From positions 352,209 through 416,208 of the forward strand of contig NZ_GG670120.1 of NCBI RefSeq assembly GCF_000159355.1: 64,000 nt of DNA. Direction: 5' to 3'. Below are positions 38,165 through 47,435 of the stretch, in pieces. The notes beneath the pieces are model-generated. The model saw only the letters and a program-made list of their open reading frames with translations. It made no database searches and was not told the origin of the DNA. The translations under genes and the position numbers were made by a program. How positions within the stretch are numbered: the stretch's first letter is position 1; every line of letters begins with the position of its first letter. The DNA is from Lactobacillus johnsonii ATCC 33200 (GTDB lineage: Bacteria; Bacillota; Bacilli; Lactobacillales; Lactobacillaceae).

Positions 38165-39272
38165 AATGACCAATTATTTAATTGTAGGATCAGGACTTTT
38201 CGGAGCAGTATTTGCTCATGAAGTAGCAAAACGAGGCAATAAAGTTACTGTAATTGAAAAAAGAAATCATTTAGCCGGCAATATTTATACTAAAGAAGTT
38301 GATGGAATTCAAGTTCATCAATATGGTGCACATATTTTTCATACATCAGACAAAAAAGTATGGGACTATGTACAACAATTTGCTGAATTTAATCGTTACA
38401 CTAATAGTCCTGTAGCGAATTACTATGGTAAAATGTACAATTTGCCATTTAATATGAATACATTTAGTGAAATGTGGGGAGTAAGAACTCCACAAGAAGC
38501 TATGGACAAGATTAATGAACAACGTCAAGAAATGGCAGGAAAAGATCCACAAAATCTTGAAGAACAAGCAATTTCTTTAATTGGACGTGATATTTACGAA
38601 AAACTGATTAAGGGATATACAGAAAAGCAATGGGGTAGAAAAGCTACAGAATTGCCAGCATTTATTATTAAAAGACTTCCAGTTCGTTTAACTTATGATA
38701 ACAATTACTTTAATGATGATTATCAAGGAATTCCTAAGGGTGGTTATACTCAAATAGTAGAAAAAATGCTTGATAATGAGAACATTGAAGTTAAGTTAAA
38801 TACTGATTTCTTTGATAAAAAGGATGAGTATTTAAAGAATTTTGATAAAATTGTCTACACAGGCATGATTGATAAGTTCTTTGATTATAAGTTAGGCGAA
38901 CTTGAATATCGTTCTCTTCGTTTTGAGACTGAAGAAAAAGATGTAGATAATTATCAAGGTAATGCAGTAATTAATTATACGGATGCAGAAACTCCATATA
39001 CACGTGTAATTGAGCACAAACATTTCGAATTTGGTAAAGGCGATAAGGGTAAGACTATCGTTACTCGTGAATATCCTGCTAATTGGAAACGTGGAGATGA
39101 GCCATACTATCCAGTTAATAATGAAAGAAACAATAATTTATATAAACAATACAAGGGTCTGGCTGAAAAACAAAATAAAGTAATTTTTGGCGGTAGATTA
39201 GGACAATACAAATACTATAATATGGATCAGGTAATTGCTGAGGCATTACGTATGAGTAACAGTGTAGAATAA
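38154..39272 (+). CDS. glf: UDP-galactopyranose mutase
   Basis: Flavoenzyme that interconverts UDP-Galp and UDP-Galf, so the polymer likely contains galactofuranose. The FAD motif is YLIVGSGLFGAVFAHE at the N-terminus; HQYGAHIFHT, EKQWGRKATELPA and FGGRLGQYKYYNMDQVI complete the family set. 372 residues. AGAGAGG lies 4 bases before the GTG at 38154; the ATG at 38166 is the alternative and would give the more usual N-terminus (MTNYLIVG). It overlaps the previous gene by 11 bases. Confidence 0.93.
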   Translation: MKLKMTNYLIVGSGLFGAVFAHEVAKRGNKVTVIEKRNHLAGNIYTKEVDGIQVHQYGAHIFHTSDKKVWDYVQQFAEFNRYTNSPVANYYGKMYNLPFNMNTFSEMWGVRTPQEAMDKINEQRQEMAGKDPQNLEEQAISLIGRDIYEKLIKGYTEKQWGRKATELPAFIIKRLPVRLTYDNNYFNDDYQGIPKGGYTQIVEKMLDNENIEVKLNTDFFDKKDEYLKNFDKIVYTGMIDKFFDYKLGELEYRSLRFETEEKDVDNYQGNAVINYTDAETPYTRVIEHKHFEFGKGDKGKTIVTREYPANWKRGDEPYYPVNNERNNNLYKQYKGLAEKQNKVIFGGRLGQYKYYNMDQVIAEALRMSNSVE

Positions 39273-40450
39273 TGAATATGGATTTAAAAAAGAAAGAATT
39301 AACAAATTTTTTTTGTATAGTTTATTTTATTTGGGGCTTATTTCAACAAATTCAAAATACTGTTAACATAAAATTTAAATTTGAAGAAAGTATAGGACAG
39401 ATTCTAAATGTTTTTCTTTTAGTAAGTATGTTTTTTTTACTATTATTAGTAATGAAAAATCAAAACTTTGAGGTTAGGATTTGGAATATTATATCTCTGA
39501 TTTTGTTTTTTGGGCTAATTATTTATTTAAGTAAAAATCAAAATTTCACTTTTATTGCTACGTATGCATTAATTTTGATGGCAGGAAATTTTTATTTTGA
39601 AGATATTTTAAAAACTTTCCTTATATTTACCGCCATTATACTGATTTCAACTATATTTTTGTTTAAACTGGGACGTATTCCAAATGCTATAGTCGTAGGT
39701 CAGTACCTTAGGGTAAGGTCAAGCCTAGGATTTGGATATTATACATATTCGGCACAGTTGTTATTTTATTTCACATTAGCATACTTAGTTTTTAGAAAAC
39801 AAAAAATTACGTATGTAGAGCTAATAATTTTAGAAGCCGCAAACTATTTTATTTACTATAGTACTAATACAAGAAACCCATATATTTTATCGACACTTTT
39901 TATTTTGTTTGTATTAGTAGATAAGATTTTTAAGTTTAAATTAGATATTTTAAGATTTAAATTGGTAAAATTTATTATATTATTTGCTTTTCCAATATGC
40001 TTTATTGTATTAAATGTTTTAATGTTCTGGATTCCTAAATCTTTATTTTATACTTTAAATGAGGCGTTATCGGGTCGATTGGCATTAAATATCTCAGGAC
40101 TACAAATGTGGGGAGTAAAACTACTTGGACAAAAAATTGATTTTGAAGCGATTAATGTAAATGGAATGGCTACTCAGTATTACAATTTTGTTGATAGTTC
40201 ATATTTTCAAACATTACTGGTAAGTGGATGTCTATTTTTTATCATAATTATGATATTGCTAATTTATATATGTAATAAATCTATAAAAGAGCATGAACAA
40301 TATTTAGGAATAGCTTTATTTTTAATTGCCATTCACTCTATGTTTGATCCCCAATTATTATTACCATGGTACTCCCCATTTTGTTTGTTATTAGGACAGT
40401 TTTTTGCTGTACACGATTCTTCAATATTTGAAAAAACAATACAAGAATAG
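39272..40450 (+). CDS. EPS repeat-unit polymerase (Wzy-like)
   Basis: 392 residues with about 11 membrane segments and no soluble domain; a longer extracellular loop is between about 265 and 310. This profile and its place directly before the flippase identify it as the likely Wzy polymerase, which joins repeat units on the outer face. Wzy proteins share little sequence, so the call rests on topology and context. Start ATG overlaps the glf stop. Confidence 0.75.
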   Translation: MNMDLKKKELTNFFCIVYFIWGLFQQIQNTVNIKFKFEESIGQILNVFLLVSMFFLLLLVMKNQNFEVRIWNIISLILFFGLIIYLSKNQNFTFIATYALILMAGNFYFEDILKTFLIFTAIILISTIFLFKLGRIPNAIVVGQYLRVRSSLGFGYYTYSAQLLFYFTLAYLVFRKQKITYVELIILEAANYFIYYSTNTRNPYILSTLFILFVLVDKIFKFKLDILRFKLVKFIILFAFPICFIVLNVLMFWIPKSLFYTLNEALSGRLALNISGLQMWGVKLLGQKIDFEAINVNGMATQYYNFVDSSYFQTLLVSGCLFFIIIMILLIYICNKSIKEHEQYLGIALFLIAIHSMFDPQLLLPWYSPFCLLLGQFFAVHDSSIFEKTIQE

Positions 40451-40459
40451 GTTGATAGA

Positions 40460-41887
40460 ATGAAAGTAATAAAAAACTATTTATATAATGTTGGGTATCA
40501 AGTATTGGCAATTATCGTTCCACTTATTACATCTGCCTATGTCAGTAGAGTTTTGCGGCCAGAGGGTGTAGGAGCGAATTCATTTACTAATTCTATAATC
40601 CAATATTTTATTCTATTTGCTAATATGGGTATTGGGTATTATGGAAATCGACAAATTGCGTATGTTCGTGAAAAGAAAAGTCAAATGACTAAGACCTTTT
40701 GGGAAATTCAAATTGTAAAAACAATCATGACTCTTTACGCATTCGTTGCATTTGAAATTTTTATGATTTTTTACAGTAAGCAACCCGAATATATGTGGGC
40801 TCAATCACTAAACTTAGTAGCAGTAGCTTTTGATATATCATGGTTTTATGAAGGCATTGAAGATTTTAAGGTAACTGTTTTAAAGAATTCATTGGTAAAA
40901 ATTTTATCAATGATTGCAATTTTTATGTTTATCAAAGGACCAAATGATGTCACTTTGTACATAATAGTTCTAGCTTTGTCAACGTTAATTGGAAATCTAA
41001 CTTTATGGCCTAACATTGTACGTGATTTAGATAGAATAAATATTAAACTCTTAAATCCGTGGCAACACTTTTTCCCTATGGCTGAATTGTTTATTCCTCA
41101 AATTGCAACTCAAGTATATGTCCAACTTAATAAAACTATGTTGGGAGTCATGATAAGTGAAACGTCTTCAGGATACTATCAGTATTCTGATAATTTAGTA
41201 AAGCTTATTCTTGCATTAGTAACTGCTACGGGAACAGTTATGTTACCCCATGTTGCTAATGCGGTTTCACATGGCAATATGAATAAAGTTAACAAAATGC
41301 TTTATAAGTCATTTGATTTTGTATCGGCTGTCTCTTATCCTATGATGTTTGGATTAGCAGCTATTTCATTAACTTTGGCAACGAAATATTACGGTCCTGG
41401 TTATGGTCCTGTGGGTCCTGCTATGATGATAGAATCAATTGTTATTTTAATAATTGCATGGAGTAATGTATTAGGAGTACAGTACTTGCTGCCTATGCAT
41501 AAGCAAAGAGCATTTACTATTTCTGTAACTCTAGGAGCGTTTATTAATTTGGCGTTAAATATTCCTCTTATTAAAATATGGGGATTAAATGGTGCTATGT
41601 GGTCTACAGTTTTATCCGAACTTGCTGTAACTCTATATCAACTATGGGCAGTTAAAGATATGTTGAGTATTAGAAGCTTGTTTTCAAGTACGTGGAAGTA
41701 CTTTTTATCTGGATTGTGTATGTTTATTGTAGTATTTTGGATGAATACGCATTTAAAAGATACATGGCTTATGTTAGGTGTAGAAGTTTTAATAGGAATA
41801 GTTGTGTATGCTGTATTTATAGTAGTTTTGAAAGCTAAAATCATTGATCAACTAAAAGATCTAGTAGGAAATAAGTTGAATAGATAA
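40460..41887 (+). CDS. EPS repeat-unit flippase (Wzx, MATE/MOP superfamily)
   Basis: 475 residues with 12-14 membrane helices. The N-terminus YNVGYQVLAIIVPLITSAYVSRVL is the hallmark of polysaccharide exporters of this superfamily, followed by LRPEGVGANSFTNSI. It moves lipid-linked repeat units across the membrane. Located between polymerase and acyltransferase genes in the EPS operon. Confidence 0.92.
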   Translation: MKVIKNYLYNVGYQVLAIIVPLITSAYVSRVLRPEGVGANSFTNSIIQYFILFANMGIGYYGNRQIAYVREKKSQMTKTFWEIQIVKTIMTLYAFVAFEIFMIFYSKQPEYMWAQSLNLVAVAFDISWFYEGIEDFKVTVLKNSLVKILSMIAIFMFIKGPNDVTLYIIVLALSTLIGNLTLWPNIVRDLDRINIKLLNPWQHFFPMAELFIPQIATQVYVQLNKTMLGVMISETSSGYYQYSDNLVKLILALVTATGTVMLPHVANAVSHGNMNKVNKMLYKSFDFVSAVSYPMMFGLAAISLTLATKYYGPGYGPVGPAMMIESIVILIIAWSNVLGVQYLLPMHKQRAFTISVTLGAFINLALNIPLIKIWGLNGAMWSTVLSELAVTLYQLWAVKDMLSIRSLFSSTWKYFLSGLCMFIVVFWMNTHLKDTWLMLGVEVLIGIVVYAVFIVVLKAKIIDQLKDLVGNKLNR

Positions 41888-41900
41888 GTGAGATCGTAAA

Positions 41901-42917
41901 TTGAGTAATAGAAAACATAGAAATTATGGTTTAGATTTAGTAAAAATCCTAGCATGTATTTTAGTATTGTGTCTTCATTCTTTAGTTCCAACAAGTCCAG
42001 TAGTTAAAAATAGTTTACTTAATTTAAGTGTTTATTATGCTGGGGCAATTGCAATTCCTATATTTTTTATGGCAAGCAGTTATTTTGTTTTAAATAAAAG
42101 AATGATGTCATATTCTTATGTTATGAGAAGAGTGGGAGAAATTCTTTTTATAATAATTGGCTGGGTATTAATATATAGTATAGTTCATTTATGTATAAAA
42201 CATAATTTTATTTTTCTTGAAGAACTGAAGGGGACTGCTTTTGTAGGAATTCCAAATCAGCATTTTTATCACTTTTGGTTCTTTTGGGCACTTATTATTA
42301 TGCTGTTGTTATCCCCATTATTATGGTATCTTTTGCAAAAAAGTTTTGTAGGATATTTAATTTTGACAAGTATAGTTACTTTGATTTGTATAGGTATTGA
42401 TATTTCGATGCATTTTGGCAACAGTTCTAATATTCGGAACATACCACAGATTTTTAGACTATATTTATATATTGAATACTATCTTTTAGGTGGCTTAATT
42501 GGAAATACTAATTTTGAGAAAATAAAAAATTTTTGCAAGCAACATTTTGTAATGACATGCATTGTAGCTAGTTTTTTATATGTTGGAGTGATCGCATATT
42601 CAATTTGGAATAGAAATATAATTCATTGGTTTTATGCTGAGGCAAATTATGGAAATGCTCTGATTATATTTACTTCAGTATTGATACTTATAATTTTTTC
42701 TATTTCTTCTCCACCTAATAAAAGTACAATTGAATTTATTATTCCTGCAACAATGGGAATATATATGCTTCATCCATTTTTTATTGGTAAATTAATGAAG
42801 ATTCATATTTTATATAATTATCCTATTTTTATGATTCCCGTTTTGTTCATTCTATGTTTGATAATTGTAGAAATTGCTCTACGTATTCCAATTATTAATC
42901 GTTTCTTTAAATTATAA
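41901..42917 (+). CDS. Acyltransferase family 3 membrane protein
   Basis: 338 residues, about 10 membrane segments, TTG start at 41901. The N-terminal RNYGLDLVKILACILVLCLHS and FWFFWALIIMLLLSPLLW are characteristic of acyltransferase_3 proteins, which O-acetylate extracellular sugars. It is the last gene of the EPS unit and is followed by a very strong terminator. Probably decorates the EPS; acetyl versus other acyl group is not readable. Confidence 0.87.
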   Translation: MSNRKHRNYGLDLVKILACILVLCLHSLVPTSPVVKNSLLNLSVYYAGAIAIPIFFMASSYFVLNKRMMSYSYVMRRVGEILFIIIGWVLIYSIVHLCIKHNFIFLEELKGTAFVGIPNQHFYHFWFFWALIIMLLLSPLLWYLLQKSFVGYLILTSIVTLICIGIDISMHFGNSSNIRNIPQIFRLYLYIEYYLLGGLIGNTNFEKIKNFCKQHFVMTCIVASFLYVGVIAYSIWNRNIIHWFYAEANYGNALIIFTSVLILIIFSISSPPNKSTIEFIIPATMGIYMLHPFFIGKLMKIHILYNYPIFMIPVLFILCLIIVEIALRIPIINRFFKL

Positions 42918-42928
42918 AAAATAAAAGC

Positions 42929-42967
42929 AAAAAAACACTGTGTAGTTAATCACTACACAGTGTTTTT
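42929..42967. terminator. Strong terminator at the end of the EPS operon
   Basis: AAAAACACTGTGTAGT / ACTACACAGTGTTTTT, perfect 16-bp stem with loop TAATC and T run on each side. It also insulates the EPS operon from the IS element that follows. Confidence 0.92.
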
Positions 42968-43003
42968 TCGAGGAGTTGGAAAGCTTATAAATTTAGTTAT
43001 TTT

Positions 43004-43026
43004 GTAAGCGTCAAATAACCGAGTGT
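43004..43026 (+). repeat. Left terminal inverted repeat of the IS66 element
   Basis: GTAAGCGTCAAATAACC plus six further bases; matches the right end in 21 of 23 positions. Confidence 0.85.
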
Positions 43027-43086
43027 CTCGATCCAACTTTCACTTTCAGCTATGATTAATTTATCAATTCAATGGGGGGGAATCAT

Positions 43087-43263
43087 ATGCTCGAAAAGCA
43101 ACAGCCAATTGTGGCACTCAATCATCCAATCATACCGAAGAAGACTCGGCCACTACGCAATAATCTCTTGCTCAGTTTGAAAAAGAACGATCTGGAACTG
43201 AACTTCTATAGCAGTTTAGATCCTGAAATAATGAATAAACTCTTAGAGAAAGTCTTATCATGA
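43087..43263 (+). CDS. IS66 TnpA-like accessory protein
   Basis: A 58-residue basic protein (MLEKQQPIVALNHPI...) at the position of tnpA in IS66 elements, shorter than typical TnpA. Five residues could be added upstream from 43072. The ribosome site GGGGGG lies 7-13 bases before the 43087 ATG. Its end overlaps tnpB by 4 bases. Function in IS66 transposition is not well defined; this element is defective anyway. Confidence 0.6.
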   Translation: MLEKQQPIVALNHPIIPKKTRPLRNNLLLSLKKNDLELNFYSSLDPEIMNKLLEKVLS

Positions 43264-43606
43264 TCAATCTTTATACACTGGGTCAGGTTTATATCGTTTG
43301 TGGCAAGACCGATCTGCGCAAAGGAATTGATGGACTAGCAACACTAGTCAAAGAACAGTTTGAACTGGATCCGTTCAGTGGAAAAGTCTTCCTCTTTTGT
43401 GGTGGACGCAAAGATCGTTTCAAGGCCCTTTATTGGACGGTCAAGGATTTTGGCTGCTCTATAAAAGATTTGAAAACGGGAAGATGAACTGGCCGCGAAA
43501 CCAAAATGAAGTTCAAGCTTTATCTTCTAAACAAGTCGACTGGCTGATGAAGGGCTTCGCAATTAGTCCAAAAATAAAGAACACGAAAGCACGCGAATTC
43601 TACTAA
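43260..43606 (+). pseudogene. IS66 TnpB, frameshifted
   Basis: The N-terminal part reads LGQVYIVCGKTDLRKGIDGLATLVK and FLFCGGRKDRFKALYW, the TnpB signature. Near 43438 one base is lost: restoring a G after TATTGG joins it to GQGFWLLYKRFENGKMNWPRNQ and AISPKI in the other frame, giving a full-length TnpB of about 115 residues. Confidence 0.85.
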
Positions 43607-43671
43607 CACTTGATATCGCGCGCTTTTTTGGCATAATTTTAACTAACAAAATTTAGGAGGAAGTTTGAATT

Positions 43672-45185
43672 ATGTCACAAGAAAATTTGGAAAAGATTAT
43701 TTCCCAACAGGCAACTACCATTCAAAACCTAACTGATGAGATCAAGCTTCTCCGTGAACAAGTAGCTTACTTAACGCAAAAGCATTACGGCAAGTCTTCA
43801 GAACAAATGTCCTTGAATGGCCAAACAAGTTTATTTGATGAGTCTGAAGCTCAAGATGACGGAGAGCGTCCCCGACGCCGCCATTCAGACTATTACTTAT
43901 AGAAGACAAGCTCACACGAGAAAAAGAGCCGACCTGTTAGCAGGCTTTCCTGCTGAGTAAGTTCATCATGAATTGGACGATAAGCACTGCCCTAATTGTC
44001 ATCATGAGTTGAAAGAAATTGGCGCTTATCCGATAAGACAGGAATTGCTTTTCATTCCCGCTCAGCTTAAGCGCTTGAATCACATCCAACATGCTTTCAA
44101 ATGCCAATACTGCAGTCAGAGAAGTCTTAGCGACAAGATCATTAAAGCCGCAGTACCTAAGGCACCATTGAATCACGGCCTAGGATCACCTTCGCTTATT
44201 GCCCATACTTTATATCAAAAGTATGAGTTGAAGATCCCAGATTATCGGCAAGAAAGCGACTGGAAAAAGATGGGGCTAGAAGTTTCTCGACAAATGTTAA
44301 ATCACTGGGGACTGAAGAGTAGCGAATATTACTTTAAGCCGTTATATGACGTGCTTAAACAAAAGCTGTTAAACCGACCAATCTTGCATGCCGATGAAAC
44401 CTATTACACCGTGCTGGAAAGTGAGACAATTAAAACCTATTATTGGGTCTTTCTTTCTGGCAAGCATGATCGCTATGGGATTACACTGTATCATCATGAT
44501 CCGCACCGCAGCGGCCAAGTAGCACTTGATTTTTTAGGCAACTATTCTGGCTATCTGCACTGCGATATGTGGCAGGCTTATGAACAGCTGCCTGAGGCAA
44601 CCTTGGTTGGCTGCTGGGCTCATGTTAGGAGAAAGTTTCATGAAGCTATGCCACAAAATGCTTCTGGCAAGTGCATTGCCAGGCAAGGGCTTAACTATTG
44701 CAATCGGATGTTCTGCTTGGAAAAAGCTTGGGAATCTTTAGATTGTCAAACACGTTATCAAGCTAGAAAAGAAGAACTCAGGCCATTAATGCAGGAGTTT
44801 TTTGAATGGTGCAGGAAAAATAAAGCAACTGTTTTTGCCTGGTTCTAAACTAGGCAAAGCCATTAATTATGCGCTCAAGCATCAAGAAACTTTTGAGCAT
44901 GTCTTGCTTAATGGCCGCTTAGAATTATCCAACAACAAGGCTGAACGAGCTGTTAAATCACTCGTGATAGGTCGCAAAAATTGGCTATTTTCACAAAGCT
45001 TTGCAGGGGCTACTGCTAGTGGCATCATTTTAAGTTTAATTGAAACTGCTAAAAGAAATGATCTTGATCCTGAAAAGTACTTAAATTACTTGCTTCAAAA
45101 ATTACCGAATGAAGAAATTTTAGATTCGGATGCTCTTGAAGCTTATTTGCCATGGCAAGCAAAAATTCAAAAAATGTGTAAATAG
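43672..45185 (+). pseudogene. IS66 transposase TnpC, broken by frameshifts and a stop
   Basis: Pieces in three frames reconstruct an IS66 DDE transposase: N-terminal coiled region (QQATTIQNLTDEIKLLREQ) to about 43885, then a frame change, an in-frame TAA near 43957, the main part from 43973 (zinc-like DDKHCPNCHHEL, first D in ILHADETYY, second D in LHCDMWQAYEQL), and a second frame change near 44815. The third catalytic residue E lies in LSNNKAERAVKSLVIGRKNW. All catalytic residues remain but no intact protein can be made. Confidence 0.88.
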
Positions 45186-45234
45186 AAGACATCGCAAGAA
45201 GACCGCCCTAGAACAACTAGGACGGTCTTTCAAT

Positions 45235-45257
45235 ATACTTGGTTATTTGACGCTTAC
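45235..45257 (-). repeat. Right terminal inverted repeat of the IS66 element
   Basis: ATACTTGGTTATTTGACGC TTAC, complement of the left end with two mismatches. Confidence 0.85.
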
Positions 45258-45286
45258 TATACTTTTTATGAACACTATATCTGTAC

Positions 45287-45315
45287 TTGATAAATTTATC
45301 TTTTATTTATATCAT
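45287..45315 (+). promoter_or_regulatory. Promoter of RT cassette A
   Basis: TTGATA - 17 bases - TATCAT. Cassette B has TTGATA - 17 bases - TATTAT at the same distance from the ncRNA, and homology between the cassettes begins at this point. Confidence 0.75.
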
Positions 45316-45321
45316 TATATA

Positions 45322-45675
45322 TGCGTTATGATGAAATTAGGCATAACGGAGAAGGATTGTTGTCAAGATCTCGGTCCAGAATTTATTAATAATATTAGTA
45401 ATAAATTCAGTTCCAAGATCGGCTACTAGAGAATATGTTTCTTGATCTAGGGTAATCCAGAAGACTCCCACAATTAATAGGAGAATTCGTGTTCTAGGAG
45501 AGAGATTCATATTGGGTCCTTTCGTCTTTATGGTAACATGAAGATACATGACATTACTGAGTAGTTATAATTCATCTCACTGTTTATTCTGTTATGAATT
45601 ATAAGTCTGATTTTTTGTACCCACTGGTTAGGAACGCTATTCTCCGTTGCCAGTGGGTATCGTCATTTATTGGGG
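45322..45675 (+). ncRNA. Structured ncRNA of RT cassette A
   Basis: About 350 nt between promoter and RT, homologous to 50998-51343. Stems seen: CGTTATG/CATAACG at the 5' end; GAATTTATTA/TAATAAATTC (10 bp); TTTCTT/GAGAGA; CTCC/GGAG (45465-45468 with 45480-45483); TTATAATTCAT/ATGAATTATAA (45565-45575 with 45594-45604); and TACCCACTGG/CCAGTGGGTA (45618-45659) just before the RT start. The CTCC/GGAG stem is CTTC/GAAG in copy B, a compensatory change. RTs that defend against phages commonly use such an adjacent RNA as template. Ends are estimated. Confidence 0.75.
45337..45549 (-). other. Conserved antisense open frame within ncRNA A (70 codons)
   Basis: On the strand opposite to the ncRNA a frame runs from ATG 45549 to a stop at 45337. 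The paralogous RNA at 51013-51216 has the homologous frame of 67 codons, differing by a 9-base (three-codon) indel and about 20 substitutions, with an identical core VFWITLDQET. The sense-strand frame is closed by a stop in copy B, so only the antisense frame is kept in both. No ribosome site or promoter is visible for direct expression; it may matter only in cDNA made by the RT. Confidence 0.45.
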
Positions 45676-45680
45676 TAATT

Positions 45681-46983
45681 ATGAATATTAATGAATGGTT
45701 TAAAGATCCGAAAGTATTAGAAAAGAGTAAAAGAGGATATGCTCATTTTGATCTTCGAACTGATTTAAGTAAATGTAGAAACTATATTACTAAGCCTGAA
45801 AATATCGCGCATCATGGTTTTTATCCATTTATAAAATATGATCTTAAATATCATAAATATAATAGGACGGAAGGAAGAAAAACAAAGAAGCGTACCATTT
45901 GTTATGCATCTCATATTGATAGTTGTATTTTTCAATATTATAGTTGCTTGATTAATGAAAAATATAATTCTCGTTTAAGACAAGACGATATTAATAAAGT
46001 TCCGATTGCCTACCGAACGAATTTACATACGGACACCATTGCCGAATTTAACAAGATGTATCAGTTTATGATTCAATACTCTTCTTCGTATATCATGATT
46101 GGCGATTTTACTAGCTTTTTTGATAGAATTAACCATCAATATTTAAAGAAGCAATTATGTGATTTATTGCAGGTAGATCGACTCAAGGCAGACTACTATG
46201 CAATTTTTAAGAGAGTTACCAACTATGACTATTGGGATTTAAAGGATATTTATCGTTTAAACAATCTTGATCTAAAAAAGAAAAAAGACAAAATTAAGCT
46301 AAATTCTAAGTTGAGAATTCTCTCTCAAAGTGATTATAAGAAATATCGCTCACATATTGAGCGTCATCAAGATAATAAAGGAATTCCGCAAGGATCATCG
46401 ATTAGTGGATGTCTAGCAAATGTTTATATGTTAGAAATTGACAAGATGATTAACGACTTCGTAGTATCGCATGGCGGTATATATAGAAGATATAGCGACG
46501 ATTTTATAATTATTTTGCCGATGGCTACGAGTTCGTTAGATGATATTGAAGTAATTATTAAGCGTTTTGAATCATTTAAGGGCCGGGGTATCTTGGAGCT
46601 GCAGCCAGAGAAAACGCAAGTCTATAAATTACAAAATCATGTTTACACCACGCCTGAATGAAAAGAATAAAACAATTAATTTTCTTGGTTTTACCTTTGA
46701 TGGAACTGCAATAGCAATTCGTGATAAAACGACGAGCAAGTATTATTATCGAATGGGACATAAGGCCAAAGGCGTTGCCCATCAACATTGGCGGGGTAAA
46801 GGTTACCAAGGTTCAGATAAGTTGTATCGTTTGTATTCTCCAAAGGGAAAGTACGGAAAGGGTAATTACTTTACGTATTTAAGTAGGACCCAGAAATCTT
46901 TTCCGAACCACTCAATTATGATTCGAGAAGATAGAATTATGACGAAGATTAGATTAATTTTGAAAAATAATAGGTGGGGATAG
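45681..46983 (+). pseudogene. Defence-type reverse transcriptase A, frameshifted
   Basis: Homologous throughout to the intact RT at 51348 (about four fifths identical). The catalytic core is intact: GDFTSFFDRI (motif A), GIPQGSSIS, and YSDDF (motif C). After residue about 322, a 21-base deletion between two CAT triplets plus loss of 2 more bases shifts the frame and ends the protein at 46661. The rest (NFLGFTFDG primer-grip-like motif and thumb region) continues in another frame to 46983. A truncated 327-residue product without thumb is unlikely to be active. Confidence 0.85.
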
Positions 46984-47078
46984 GAGCTGATGAAAGTTTC
47001 TTTTTATACCGATGGAAAGGGTAAGTGTATTTTGTGAGGGAGTCATATACAAGTAAGTTGAATTAGATTGAATATAGA

Positions 47079-47117
47079 AAAAAGAGCAAGCTTCTTTTGG
47101 GGCTTGCTCTTTTTTTC
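47079..47117 (+). terminator. Terminator after RT cassette A
   Basis: AAAAAGAGCAAGC / GCTTGCTCTTTTT, perfect 13-bp stem with T run. Confidence 0.88.
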
Positions 47118-47121
47118 TACG

Positions 47122-47265
47122 TTAAATATTCATCTCAGGTATTGTGATAAAGTAAGATGTTTCTTGCCATGAATCATATTCTTTTTGAGAAAATATTACA
47201 ATATTCTTATCATGGGGCTTGTTACTATTATAGTATGTATCATACTCGTTAATCTCATCAGCCAT
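47122..47265 (-). pseudogene. Relic of a YefM/Phd-family antitoxin
   Basis: A 47-codon frame from ATG 47265 to TAA 47122 ends in NIVIFSQKEYDSWQETSYF and ITIPEMNI, which match the end of YefM antitoxins (isxxEyxxxxETxYLLxxP). The normal N-terminal DNA-binding half is missing: an in-frame TAG stands just upstream. No toxin gene is next to it. So a toxin-antitoxin module once lay here. 47266-47435 otherwise holds nothing I recognise. Confidence 0.55.
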
Positions 47266-47435
47266 ATCTTTCAAATTCTAATAGTTAAAAGTAATAAACT
47301 GAGAACTTATTCATCCTTACACAAAATATTTTAGATTTTTAAACCACTAGCTTGGTAGATATAAAAGTTCTATAATTTGTTATTGATTATAACAAAAATA
47401 TGTTGTGTGGAGAAAATATGCGTTAAAGAGTAATA

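Larger units (their letters stand above)
43004..45257 (+). mobile_element. IS66-family insertion sequence, decayed
   Basis: Terminal inverted repeats of about 23 bases (GTAAGCGTCAAATAACC... and its complement ...GGTTATTTGACGCTTAC) bound a 2254-bp element with the IS66 gene set tnpA-tnpB-tnpC. tnpB and tnpC carry at least four lesions, so it cannot move on its own. The 8-base direct duplication expected for IS66 is absent (GTTATTTT versus TATACTTT), suggesting later rearrangement at one end. Its GC content is clearly higher than that of the EPS genes next to it. Confidence 0.88.

Noticed and set aside
40460-41887. Murein lipid II flippase (MurJ) instead of Wzx
   Set aside because: Same superfamily, but the N-terminal motif and the position between polymerase and acyltransferase in the EPS operon fit Wzx.
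42996-45265. 8-bp target site duplication around the IS66 element
   Set aside because: Left GTTATTTT and right TATACTTT do not match; no shifted octamer matches either.
45130-45429. Open frame of 99 codons across the IS end and the start of ncRNA A
   Set aside because: It is only tnpC read in another frame, then the RNA sense strand. The homologous stretch in cassette B has a stop after the first hairpin, so it is not a conserved protein.
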